A DNA stretch of 64,000 nucleotides from Bubalus kerabau. Taxonomy: Eukaryota; Chordata; Mammalia; Artiodactyla; Bovidae. Location of the stretch: NCBI RefSeq assembly GCF_029407905.1, contig NC_073643.1:37916501-37980500 (forward strand), in the 5' to 3' direction. Shown here piece by piece: positions 48,326 through 58,927 of the stretch (within the stretch, counting starts at the first letter, position 1; every line of letters begins with the position of its first letter). The translations under genes were made by a program, and so were the position numbers. The notes under the pieces are model-generated. The model worked only from the letters and a program-made list of their open reading frames with translations. It was not told where the DNA came from and did no database searches.

Positions 48326-48546
48326 CTGAGCACTATTGATATTTTCTGAGCACTACCACGATATAATATTGTCAGTAGTTTATTTACCTTCATCTCCCAG
48401 CAGTTCCATGGTAACAGACATTAATTACATCTTTTTCACCATTATATTACTGCCCCCTCCCACTACCATATTTAGCCCTCATCTGATATAAAGTTGTTAC
48501 CCAGTGTAGATTGGCAGAATGAGTCAAAGCCATTCAGTAACTGAAT

Positions 48547-49357
48547 TTTTATTAAGACTTAATTTTTTTCAAGCAGTTTAGGTTCACAGTAAAATTGAAT
48601 GAAGGCACAGAGATATCCCGTTTACATGCTTAGCCACATGCTTAGCCTCCCCCATTACCAACATCCCCCATAGTAGAGTACATTTGTTAAAATTGATGAA
48701 CCTATGATGACACACTGTGGAGCTTCCCAGGTGGCTAAGTGGTGAAGAATGCACCTGACAATGCAGGAGACACTGGAGACATGGGTTCAACCCCTGTGTC
48801 AGGAAGAGCCCCTGAAGAAGGGAATGGCAACCCACTCCAGTATTCTTGCCTGGAAAATCCTGTGGACAGAGGAGCCTGGCAGTTTACAATCCATAGGGTT
48901 TCAAAGAGCTGGACAGGACTTGGTAACTTTCACTTCACACTTGTGAAGGATGTAAGATCAATGTCTTGATTTATTTCTTTGTATGTGCCTGTCCAGTTGT
49001 TCTAGCACCATTGGTTGAGGAGACTGTCTTTGCTCCGTTGTATTTTCTGTTTTCCTTTGTCAAAAATCAATTAACTATATTTATGGAAGTCTGTTTGGGG
49101 GCCCTCTATTCGGTTCCATTGATTTGTTTATTTATTCTTTTGCCAGTGCCATAATGTTTTTGATTATAGCAGTTTTATAGTTAAGCCTTGAAATCAAGTA
49201 TTATTATTAATAGTTCTCTAACTTTCTTCTTTCAATATGGTATTGGCTAGTCTGTGTCTGTTGTCTCTCCATATAAACTTTAGAACTCGTTTGTTCATAT
49301 CTATAAACAAGCTTTTGCAGAACTTTTCCTGTCATATGATTACTGTACTGACAAGGG
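48547..49357 (-). repeat. Old L1 fragments, antisense, interrupted by Bov-tA
   Basis: 48547-48720 resembles an L1M 3' UTR in reverse (ggttcacagtaaaattgaat, cctcccccattaccaacatc). 48940-49357 resembles ORF2 in reverse (gtccagttgttctagcacca, tcggttccattgatttgttt, ttttgccagtgccataatgt). The two pieces may belong to one element or to two. Confidence 0.7.
48722..48938 (+). mobile_element. Bov-tA SINE, sense
   Basis: tRNA-Glu-like head (gcttcccaggtggctaagtg, B-box-like ggttcaaccc) then Bov-A body, ending near acaggacttggtaactttca. Diverged. Confidence 0.88.
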
Positions 49358-49822
49358 TCAGTATAGTCAAAGCTATGGTTTTTCCAGTAGTCGTGTATGG
49401 ATGTGAGAGCTGGACCATAAATAAAGCTGAGCACCGAAGAATTGGTGCTTTTGAACTGTGGTGTTGGAGAAGACTTGTGAGAGTTCCTTGGCCAGAGGGA
49501 GATCAAACCAGCCAATCCTAAAGGAAATCAGTCCTGAATATTCATTGGAAAGACTGATGCTAAAGTGGAAGCTCCGGTATTTTGGCCACCTAATGCAAAG
49601 AACTGACTCATTGGAAAAGACCCTGATGCTGGGTAAGATTGAAGGCAGAAGGAGAAGGGGACAACAGAGGATGAGACGGTTGGATGGCATCATGGACTCG
49701 ATGGACATAAGTTTGAGCAAGCTCTGGGAGTTGGTGATGGACAGGGAAGCCTGGTGTGCTGCAGTCTGTGGGGCTGCAAAGAGTCAGACACGACTGAGCA
49801 ACAGAACTGACTGACTGATATC
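49358..49822 (+). mobile_element. BovB LINE 3' part, sense
   Basis: Starts at the VKAMVFPVVVYGCESWT segment and runs to the tail (cgactgagcaacagaactga). The frame 49458-49814 is open over the last 118 codons (YFGHLMQRTDSLEKTLMLGK). 5'-truncated. Confidence 0.92.
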
Positions 49823-49841
49823 TATAGAACAACTTACTGGG

Positions 49842-50065
49842 GTGCTTCCTGGGTAGTGCTAGTGGTAAAGAACCCGCCTGTTAATGCAGGAAATGTAAGA
49901 GATGCAGGTTCGATCTCTGGATTGGGAAGATCCCTTGGAGGAGGGCATGGAAACCCACTCCAGTATTCTTGTCTGGAGAATCCTATGGTCAGGGGAGCCT
50001 GGCTGGCTACAATTCATGAGGTCGCAAAGAGTCGGACATGACTCAAGTGACTTGGCATGCACACA
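49842..50065 (+). mobile_element. Bov-tA SINE, sense
   Basis: Head with gtgctagtggtaaagaaccc and a perfect B-box-like ggttcgatct, then Bov-A body to aagagtcggacatgactcaa. Confidence 0.92.
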
Positions 50066-50357
50066 TGCATTGACTGCAGATCAAAGGAAAGAACTGACAT
50101 CTTGACAGTGTTGAGTGTTCCTATTCAAGAACATGGGATATTTCTTTCTTTATTTAGTCTTTGTGGATTTCTTTTTGTTATGTATTTCCTTGGTCAATCC
50201 TTCTACCTCAAAGTTTTCTTTCAAATACAACTCATGGTTGACGCTTCCGCCTTACTCTAGATATTCTGTTAAACATTGATACAGAAAGTGAGAGCCATCT
50301 CTCTTTGCTTTAACTGCTGTCTCTTCTGTGCCATGACATCATTATTGTTTTTGTGCC

Positions 50358-50580
50358 CTGCCACTGCTCTGTGGCAGGTACTGTGCTGAGTGCTTGTCCA
50401 TGTATTAGCTCTGAAGTATTGCCTAGGGCCATGCAGAGTAGGGAGGCTTTATCACTCTCATTCTCTAGATTAGAATTTGAAGGCTTAGAGAAGTTAAATA
50501 ACTTGCCCAAGGGCACCAAAAAATTAAGTATCTTGACTTGAGGTCTGAACCGGGATTCAGGTATATTTGAATTCAAGTTA
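50358..50580 (-). repeat. MIR SINE, antisense
   Basis: ctgtggcaggtactgtgctg, ctctagattagaatttgaag, taaataacttgcccaagggc and aggtctgaaccgggattcag. Confidence 0.8.
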
Positions 50581-52076
50581 TTGCTTGACTTCTATGATAG
50601 TTCCCTGGCCTATGAACTCAGATCACTCTGTAAATAACTTTTTGTTGACTCTAGTTAAATGAAGAATTTGAAAAAGTGAAAGTTTTCTACCCATTAGCAT
50701 ATCTAGAGGATGAGGTTATACACAATATAAATGTAATTCTAGGTAAAGTTCAGCCTGTTTTAATATGAAAAGTCTATTGTTGCTTCTGCTTTGGAAGAGG
50801 TGATTTAGCCCATCTGAGAATGAGGTGTCTTCCTGAAGGATGGCAAGTAAATATTTCTTCTCACTTCTATGAATTGAAATTAAAGAATCTTATTTTAAAG
50901 ACCAAGCCCTTCTTGTCCTCAAGGGAGTGGCAACCAAATTTTTGCTTGTTGATTTAGATTCTGTTTTAAATGGAGCTGTGAAAGTTTCCAAGTGGGCCAA
51001 ACAAAGGAAATAAGAGGATTTTGGAGGGTGGTGTGAAGCTAAGTGATAATCTATGGGAAGGAAAGCACAGAGAAAAGAGCCTAAAGCCTGTGACTCTGGG
51101 CAGAAGGGATTTGGCAATACCTCTGATCTGCTTAGGAAGTGCTTGGTTAAATGGCCCTGGAGAAAAAGTACTGGTCACAGCATATATTAACACACTGCTC
51201 ACTCCCGCAAAATTAGTAACTCTACATGACCTCTGCCAAAAGGTCTGACTGATTGACAGGCCAATCTTGACGCAAAGTTACTCTTAGCAATGACTACCCA
51301 GCAGGAACAACACTTGGTCTAAACCACAAGGCTTCCATCGGAGGACCCGTGTATGTACCTTCCCACAGTTCTCCCAGAGCTACTGTAAATTCAAAGGGAC
51401 CCCTTGAAGTGGTAGGGAAGCAAACACCCTCCTGGGTGTGAAATGAGACCGAGCAAGAAGCAGATGTCTCTCTTATGCCCAGTTGGATGAAAGACCTTGC
51501 CTTGGGCAGTTTGGATTGTGAGATTGGAATCAGAATATAAGCTGCACACCTCAGACATCCTTTCATCCTGTGTAGCAAATGGCATCATCACCAAATCATT
51601 AGAGAGCTCCTGCTATGTGTTCTGATAAGACCATGTTTAAGTTGAATCTCCTACAACTCAAGGAAGCTCTAAGCATTCTCCGTGATTTTGTAGCATTAGT
51701 ACTTCTGCTTTTCACTTTCTGCTTCCTGAGTTTACTCAGCCTTCCAGACTTTGCCTTATGCTTGCTCTTAACAAGTTCTGACTCTTCTTTTTCCATTAAA
51801 AAAAAAAAAAAAAGGTCTTTCTGAATACTTTGTGAAGCATTAGTAATTTTCCTAAAAAGTTGGGATGTACTCTAGGGCATGTCATCCAAAGCTAACTATC
51901 TGTTACCTTCAGGTACTCACATTACCCTCCCCATAATGGCAGCCACCTGGGAAAGTAACCTTTTGTTCCCTATTTACCCAGTATTTTACTTTGGGGTTTT
52001 ATAGTGTCTGGCACAGTGCCCAGAGCTTCATCCACATTTATTGAATGAATTAGTGAATTTGTCCAAAAATGCATGA
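50581..52076. other. Unassigned sequence
   Basis: An A-run at about 51798-51814 could be a retrocopy tail, but no cDNA-like source, polyadenylation signal or flanking duplication is visible. ttatagtgtctggcacagtg near 52000 recalls an L2 or MIR end. Confidence 0.4.
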
Positions 52077-52348
52077 TTGGAAGGACTGATGCTCATGCTG
52101 AAACTCCAATATTTTGGCCACCTGATGTGAAGAACTGACTCACTGGAAAAGACCCCAATGCTGGGAAAGATTGAAGGCAGGAGGAAAAGGGGACAACAGA
52201 GTATGAGATGGTTGGATGGCATCACTGACTCAATGGACATGAGTTTGAGCAGGCTTCCGGAGTTAGTGATGGACAGAGAAGCCTGGCATGCTGTAGTCCT
52301 TGGGACCGCAAAGAGTCAGATATGACTGAGTAACTGAACTGAACTGAA
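52077..52348 (+). mobile_element. BovB LINE 3' fragment, sense
   Basis: From ttggaaggactgatgctcat to the tail ctgagtaactgaactgaact. Short 5'-truncated copy. Confidence 0.92.
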
Positions 52349-52522
52349 AAACCTTTCTCCTGTGGATGCCAAAGTGAAATTGAGACGCTTACAACATTGC
52401 AGAATGAAGAGTTAGTGTCTCTTATCTGAAGAGTACATTCAATACAGTAGAGAGAAGTACTAAAGTACTGTTGTGAGCTCCCTCTCAGGGTCCACAGATG
52501 GTCAAGTGTCTCATCTAGACCT

Positions 52523-52655
52523 GCTGCTGCTGCTGCTAAGTCGCTTCAGTCATGTCCAACTCTGTGCAACCCCATAGACGGCAGCCCACTAGGCTCCTCT
52601 GTCCCTGGGATTCTCCAGGCAAGAACACTGGAGTGGGTTGCCATTTCCTTCTCCA
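52523..52655 (-). mobile_element. Bov-A SINE monomer, antisense
   Basis: (GCT)n tail plus one monomer. Perfect 11-bp target-site duplication catctagacct at 52512-52522 and 52656-52666. Confidence 0.95.
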
Positions 52656-52666
52656 CATCTAGACCT

Positions 52667-53110
52667 AGGCCAGTTCTTTTCTTTGTTATTCTATGCACAG
52701 GAAGAACTTGCTTAGGCAGCCTGTGAAACAATGACAAGCTCATTTCTCACTACTGTGATAAAAAGTTTAATGCTTTAGTGTCCTATCTGAGTTTTAAAAC
52801 TTATGGAATCACAGTATCTAGCCTGGCCTCATATTTTTAAAATGTGCATACAGGGAGTCAGGTAGTATTACCAGTTCCATACCTAGAAATAGAAACACTT
52901 AATTTCACCTCTTGGTTCAGAATTCTTTCCTCTATAACATCCCCTTTCTTCTAAATAGGAGTCCACTTGCTCAAATGTGTTATGACATCCTAAGAGGGAA
53001 TATAAGGGAAAGAAGTTGTGAGGTATAAGACAATAGGGAGTGGTGGTGAGTATGGCAAACTAGATTATATGCTCCATTTCAAGGACAAGACCTACATTTT
53101 CGCTCTTGCT
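52667..53110. other. Unassigned sequence
   Basis: No recognised feature. Confidence 0.4.
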
Positions 53111-53123
53111 AGTGTTGCATGAG

Positions 53124-53767
53124 GAGAAGGCAGTGGCACCCCACTCCAGTACTCTTGCCTGGAAAATCCCATGGATGGAGGAGCCTGGAAGGCTGCAGTC
53201 CATGTGGTTGCTAAGATTCAAACACGACTGAGCGACTTCACTTTCCCTTTTCTCTTTCATGCATTGGAGAAGGAAATGGCAACCCACTCCAGTGTTCTTG
53301 CCTGGAGAATCCCAGGGATGGGGGAGCCTGCCAGGCTATGGTTCCTGGGGTCACAGAGTTAGACATGACTGAGTGACTAAGACTTTCACACTTCCCTTCA
53401 CATTTTTTATATTAATTTAAATAAATCGCACTTTGTTTTTAAACAATATAAAAAGAGAAGTAGCACTGGATGGCAAAAGGATCAGTGGTTTGGAAACCTG
53501 CAATAGCACCCCACTCCAGTACTCGTGCCTGGAAAATCCCATGGACGGAGGAGCCTGGAAGGCTGCAGTCCATGGGGTTGCTGAGGGTCGGACACGACTG
53601 AGCGACTTCACTTTCACTTTTCACTTTCATGCATTGAAGAAGGAAATGGCAACCCACTCCAGTGTTCTTGCCTGGAGAATCCCAGGGATGGGGGAGCCTG
53701 GTGGGCTGCCGTCTATGGGGTCGCACAGAGTTGGACACGACTGAAGTGACTTCACAGCAGTAGCAGC
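53124..53767 (+). mobile_element. Composite of two Bov-A2 SINEs between one TSD pair
   Basis: First Bov-A2 at 53124-53390 (complete, diverged). Second at 53507-53767 (5'-truncated start at caccccactccagtactcgt, complete tail with agcagtagcagcagt). Between them is a 116-bp segment (53391-53506) of non-SINE sequence. The 13-mer agtgttgcatgag occurs at 53111-53123 and 53768-53780, so the target-site duplication encloses the entire block and not either SINE alone. Confidence 0.9.
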
Positions 53768-53780
53768 AGTGTTGCATGAG

Positions 53781-54194
53781 GGAACATTGATAAATCTGCT
53801 TCTCCTAGAAAAGCCTAAAACCTGAATATTTATGTAAAAATGTTCAACCTTTACATTTTGACAAAACATTTTTTTAAACTTAAAGGTATCATATAGACTG
53901 AGCAGAGCATATATTCAAAATTTGCCCAAGCAACTTCTGCTCTGTGCCTTCCAGTAAACGTGACCACAGAGCTAGGATAGAGAATTGTAAGTGTTGTCTC
54001 AAGTCATTTGACACTGGTTTGTGGTTCTCTATACCAATATCTGAAATAAGCGATTTCCTGTTTAAAAGTATTTTTGTGTGAATTTAAAATTCTCTAAAGC
54101 TAATTCTTACTTTCTTTGCCTTTGGTGATGTTTTATGAAGAGGAGAGAAAAGGATGCAGTTACATTTCTGTTTCTTAACAGGTAGAAGAGATAG
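53781..54194. other. Unassigned sequence
   Basis: No recognised feature. Confidence 0.4.
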
Positions 54195-54560
54195 CAGTCA
54201 AGAGCAGAATCTGTGGAAGCTGTCTGCTTGGATATGTGACCTTGGGCAAGTTACTTAATCTTCCCATGCCTTGGTTTCTTCAAACTGACTCATTTGAAAA
54301 GACCCTGATGTTGGGAAAGATTGAACAGAGGATGAGATGGTTAGGTGGTCACCGACTCAATGGATATGAGTTTGGGTAAACTCCAGGAGTTGGTAATAGA
54401 CAGGGAGGCCTGGCGTGTTGCAGTCCATGGGGTCGCAAAGAGTCGGACAGAACTGAGCGACTGAACTGCCTGACTGACTTCATAGGGTTGCTGCAAGGAT
54501 TAATTGAGTTATATGTTAATTGCTTAGAATAGTGCCTAGGCACCCAGTAAGCACACAGCA
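54195..54560 (+). repeat. MIR SINE, sense, interrupted by BovB
   Basis: Left part: tgtgaccttgggcaagttac and ttcccatgccttggtttctt. Right part: catagggttgctgcaaggat and gcttagaatagtgcctaggc. Together they form one MIR split at the 'tttcttca' position. Confidence 0.88.
54284..54472 (+). mobile_element. BovB LINE 3' fragment, sense
   Basis: Last about 190 bp of BovB (ctgactcatttgaaaagacc to agaactgagcgactgaactg) with an internal deletion near 54330. Inserted in MIR, with only a cttca match at the flanks. Confidence 0.9.
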
Positions 54561-55124
54561 ATTTTTGGTGTTTTTAGGATTATTTTGCTAGTATTGCTAG
54601 TGAATTGTGCTTATCCTTGGATTTACTGCAAATCAGTTTTGTCACTCATGTGGATCAGAGCTGAACAAAGGGTGGGTTTATGCACTACTCTTTATGACAT
54701 GTAGGCAGATGAAGGTTAAGAGTAGCAACACATAATCCCTAGGTCTTCTCATTTGGATAGCCTTTCAGAGGGATCAGGAAGCCATTAGACTATGTAGATA
54801 CTGGCAAAAAAGAAGGAGTAAAGCTGAGGGTTGAGACCGTCCAGAGATGGCTGTACTGAGAGAGCCTAGCTGATTTAAAACAGAGACCTCTTTAAAGTTA
54901 GTCTATTACCTATTTCTGATTTTATCACAAATATGTCATTAAAAATGACCACCTCTGTTGCTCTAATAGATTATTGGCTACTCACTGTTCTCAGAATTTC
55001 TACTAAAGCATTTTAATGTCTTTGCAGTCACTTTCTGATACCACTGCCTTTTATTAAACTTAACCTACTTCATTGAATTTATTTATTATCTTGGTCATTA
55101 TTTTGTAACATTATTTTTCCACTT
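54561..55124. other. Unassigned sequence
   Basis: No recognised feature. Confidence 0.4.
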
Positions 55125-55460
55125 TTATCGATAAATAATTGATGTACATCACTTGTATAAATTTAAGGTGTACAGCATGATGGTTTGATTTTACATATAT
55201 TGTGAGATGACCACAACACGAACAGTTGGTTTCGCTAACCATCTGTTCTTCTCATACAGACATAGTGTTAAGAAAAAGAAAAAGGGAAGGACAATTCTTC
55301 TTTGTAATGAGGCCTTTTAGGATTCACTCTTTTAACAACTTTTTTATATACCATACAGCAGCGTTAGCTATAGTCATCACATTATACTTGGTATCCTCAG
55401 TTTGTATTGAAACTGGAAGTCTGTACGTGTTGACTACCTTGGAGCATATATTTTCTAACT
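55125..55460 (-). repeat. Old L1 3' UTR, antisense
   Basis: taaggtgtacagcatgatgg, tatattgtgagatgaccaca, ttaggattcactcttttaac and agctatagtcatcacattat match the L1M 3' UTR in reverse. An insertion-like AG-rich patch sits near 55270. Confidence 0.75.
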
Positions 55461-57289
55461 GGTTGAACAAGCTGGAATCTCTTGCTCAGGTAGAGGAAGA
55501 AGCTCATTTTATGTGGAGAGAGAGTGTCCAGAAAGAAATCATGTGATAGATTTCTTGTGTTTCTTAATAGTGCAGACAGTGGAGTATGATAGGAGCAGTG
55601 CAAGATCTGACCTCATAAACATCTCAAAACCATACTCTGGGGCTTTCAACCAATAGCTTGCCTTTCACTTTACCCCACCTTGCCATGTGCAGAAACCCTC
55701 CAAGGAAAGGAGATGATCACATCTCTCCAGGTGGCAGACAAATGTCATAAGAAAGGAATGTGGAGACTCCAGTGGGTTGTGGCTATGATGTGGAGATCAC
55801 GGCCGTTTCTCTTTGAGCTGTCAAAGAGTTCATAGTGAATGTGTATGGAGAGGGCTCCTCCTCCTTAAGAAAGGCTCTTTCTTCACGTGTTCGTTCTCTG
55901 ACCCCTTTCTATGTGTGGATCATCAACTCTTTCATTAATCTTTTTTTTTTTTTTTTTTTTTCCCAGGGAGAGGGCTCTATGTGACAGTGACGTCAGGAAT
56001 ATATTTTGGGGGCCTGTCCTACAGACCCTCCCACCTCCCATGCTGACATTTATGAGACAGAAAGAAGATAACCCAGAATCCATAAAAATTGGTGTGGATG
56101 CCTGAAGGCATGCCAGACTCATTTTCTGAGTCTGAGCAAGGCTCAACAGGGTGACTGTGGCAGGCATCCATGGATGGTCCCCTCTGTCTGTCCTAGAGAC
56201 TCATTGGATGGTGAGTTATATGCGAGATAAGGCATGTTTGGCATGGCCCAACAAGAAAAGGGCTTCCCTGATGACCCTACCGGGGTTAATGCCAGTGAAC
56301 GTGTATACCATCTTATTCCTCTTGGACAGGCCTTTGCCTGGATGTAAAGGGCTCAGTGGTACATGGTCTCTGATTTATCCACCTCTCTGTTTCACAGAAC
56401 CAAAGATCCTATCACCCCTTTATGCTTGGGATCAAATGATTTCTTTAGAGTTTTGGGCTTTTATCGAAGAGTTCAATTGTCCTTTTCAATGTCATCTATG
56501 ATTAGTAGGAAACTGAACTTTACTTCTCTATTTTGATTTGCTTTTTCTTGAACTGTGATTTCCCCATCTTGATTGAAGCAGGAATGATTTGCCTATTATA
56601 CTCTTTCCCTGTCTGGAAATTGTATCATGATTGGAGACATCATGGGCTGTCTCTTGAGCTATTCATTGCATAATGCCTTCTTGATAGGCCAATTACAGTG
56701 AACAAAGCATTTTAGGTGACATCTAACTGGAGACTTGTAAACTATAATTGTCACTTTGATTTCTGTTCTATCATTTAGTACTGTGTTTTCTCTGCTTTGG
56801 TTACAATCCCCCATGTGGTTTTTAATCCATCCCAGGTGCTGAACTTTAAAAATGTATTTGTGTGGTCAGCACATTGTACCAGAATAGCCTCTCTTAATCT
56901 GGCATGAGTTTGGGGTTCAGTTTACATGTGTTTGTACCAATTCTTGTTTCCAAAATTCAAAGCCCTTTTCATTTTTATGGATACTGCTGAGGGAGCTATT
57001 CATGTCCCAGTATTTACATGATTAATCCACACCCCATATCATGGCTTCTAGCATCTCCGACTGTAGATGAAAAAGTCTTGGTAGCAGTACCTTCTATTTG
57101 AAGTTATGATAAGAACTGACTTTTGTGTTTACTGATGATAAAGGGATTTTTAAAATGTCCATTTACTGATGCAGCGTTGGAAATCTTTTATAAGTTGAAA
57201 AGAAAATACCACACCATTGACATCTTGGCCTCTGTCTCTGCAAAATCTTTACCTTAAAGGGTGGTGACATCAACATCCAACATATCTCC
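55461..57289. other. Mostly unassigned sequence
   Basis: A 23-base T-run at about 55940-55962 could be a reversed poly-A tail, but no recognisable retrocopy follows. The 116-codon frame at 56151-56501 has no motif that I recognise. Confidence 0.4.
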
Positions 57290-57475
57290 CTGCAATGCTG
57301 GAAATGTTCTATTCTGTGCCATCCAATATGGTAGTCACTAGCTACATGTGACTGTTGAGCATTTGAAAGATAGCTAACATGCCTCAGAGGCTGAAGTTTT
57401 CATTTCATTTTATAATTTAAATTTGAATAGCCACATGTGTCTAATAGCTCCCTTATTGGGCAAGTAGTAGTGTAT
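57290..57475. repeat. hAT-type MER DNA transposon fossil
   Basis: tgccatccaatatggtagtc, actagctacatgtgactgtt and aatagccacatgtgtctaat are typical of an old non-autonomous hAT repeat with palindromic layout. Subfamily not fixed. Confidence 0.6.
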
Positions 57476-57579
57476 GTGAACTGAAGGTTGATTATTGAGA
57501 CTAAGTTTGTGAATTATTCTTTTGTTGTTGTTGTTTTTTACCCCCTTCTGTTTAAATCTGTCTTGAAAAATCAATAATG

Positions 57580-57800
57580 TTGATGGTAATGATAGTTTTG
57601 AGTCCTTATTCTGTGCTGTGTGTTATCTGTGCTTTGTGTTTTCACATGCATTACCTCATTTAATCTTTACCTCCAACTATAAGGGAACTATCAATACTGT
57701 CTTGTCTTTGTTGTTAAAAGAGAGACCAAGAAAAGAGAAACCACTTGTTCAAGGTCACACTGGAAACAGGAGTTGTAGCCCAAGGCCAAGTGATCCCAGG
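57580..57800 (-). repeat. MIR SINE, antisense
   Basis: gcattacctcatttaatctt, accacttgttcaaggtcaca and ggagttgtagcccaaggcca. Confidence 0.75.
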
Positions 57801-57874
57801 AGGGTACTTTTCTGTCTCTCTTCCAGACATTAAACTGTTTGGGCTTTTCCCTTGTTTATGGATTGTCTAAATGA

Positions 57875-58320
57875 GAGTGGTATTAATTCCCTGGGGCTGT
57901 CATAAAAAATACCACAAATTGGGTGGTTTAGGATGACACATATTTATTGTCTCACAGCTCTGGAGGCCAGTGCTCATACTGCTGTGAATCTCTCGGAAAC
58001 CTGTTGGGAAGAACCCCTCCCTGTCTCTTCCTGGCGTCTAACAATTTGCTGGCAATCTTTGGCATCCTGTCTTGTAAATGAGTGACCCCAAAACTCCTTA
58101 CCACATGGTGGGCTCCTTTTGTGTTTCCATTCACATGGCTTCCTTCTTATAAGGACACTAGTCTTATTGCACTGTAGGCCCCCCCACCCCATGTGACCTC
58201 ACCTTGACTAATTACATCTGCAATGATTATGTTTCCAAAGAAGGTCACCTTCTGAGATCCTAGGGTTTAGGACCTCAACATATCTTTTGGGGGGACACAA
58301 TTCAACCCATAGCAAGAACC
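57875..58320 (-). mobile_element. MaLR-type LTR, antisense
   Basis: ctggggctgtcataaaaaat, accacaaattgggtggttta, tctcacagctctggaggcca, cttataaggacactagtctt and a final gggacacaattcaacccata then gcaag follow a MST/MLT-like LTR in reverse. Confidence 0.7.
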
Positions 58321-58775
58321 TATCTTATTTTATTAGGATGGGGGCTTTTCTGCATTATGTGATAATTTTAGACTGAAAGTTTTCTGGTGAAGGAGGGAAC
58401 AGACAGAACAGGCTCCATCTTGAGCTGGACTCCATCTTGGGTCAGACTGTGGACTTTGAGCTATATGCCCAGTATCTATGGAAACGGCATACCATCTGAA
58501 AAAGCAGGCCCCCCGGATGGAAGAGCCCCAGGGCTCCTACCTAGACTCTCTGTTGTCTGAAAGAACACCCTAATTATCTGTGTAACCAAATAGAATCATA
58601 AATTCTATTATGCTTATTGGGGTATGACCACAGGCCTATTGATAATTGTCCACTGTTAACTGCCTAGGCTTAAGGCATATGAATCACGGTTAACTTTGAT
58701 TGTATCTTTCTTTTCCTTTGTTCAGACTAGTTTCAGGGAATTTGGGGAGGTGGGTTTGGGCACATACACTTAAGG

Positions 58776-58782
58776 TATATAA
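58776..58782 (+). promoter_or_regulatory. LTR TATA box
   Basis: tatataa in U3, conserved in the 3' LTR at 63932-63938. It would position pol II initiation a few tens of bases downstream, if active. Confidence 0.75.
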
Positions 58783-58836
58783 GGTTTTCAGAAAAACTGG
58801 TCAGGGTCCTTGGCTAAGAAGAGACTCTGCCTTGGT

Positions 58837-58842
58837 AATAAA
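58837..58842 (+). promoter_or_regulatory. LTR polyadenylation signal
   Basis: aataaa about 55 bases after the TATA box. The corresponding part of the 3' LTR (after ccttgg) starts to differ just before the window ends. Confidence 0.7.
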
Positions 58843-58909
58843 TTGCACTCCACTATCTGCATTGTCCTTCTGAGTGAGTTTGTTTCCCAGAACGCGTGGC
58901 TACAACATT

Positions 58910-58927
58910 TGGTGCATTGGCTGGGAA
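58910..58927 (+). other. ERV primer-binding site, tRNA-Gly type
   Basis: tggtgcattggctgggaa, two bases after the LTR. It is complementary to the 3' end of tRNA-Gly(GCC) as I know that tRNA, with one mismatch (a T where the perfect site has C). Confidence 0.8.

Larger units (their letters stand above)
58388..58907 (+). repeat. ERV 5' LTR
   Basis: 520 bp, beginning TG (tgaaggagggaac) and ending CA (tggctacaaca). Aligns with 63543-64000 over its first about 455 bases. TATA box at 58776-58782 and AATAAA at 58837-58842 define the U3-R-U5 order. By eye about 39 substitutions separate the two LTRs over the shared length. Confidence 0.95.

Noticed and set aside
51798..51814. A-run as the tail of a sense retrocopy
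   Set aside because: Upstream sequence has no recognisable source gene and no TSD is visible.
53124..53767. Two independent Bov-A2 insertions
   Set aside because: No separate TSD for either SINE; the only matching 13-mers are at the outer edges.
55940..55962. T-run as the tail of an antisense processed pseudogene
   Set aside because: No polyadenylation signal, flanking duplication or recognisable cDNA follows.
56151..56501. 116-codon plus-strand frame
   Set aside because: No motif, no flanking exon signals and no family recognised.
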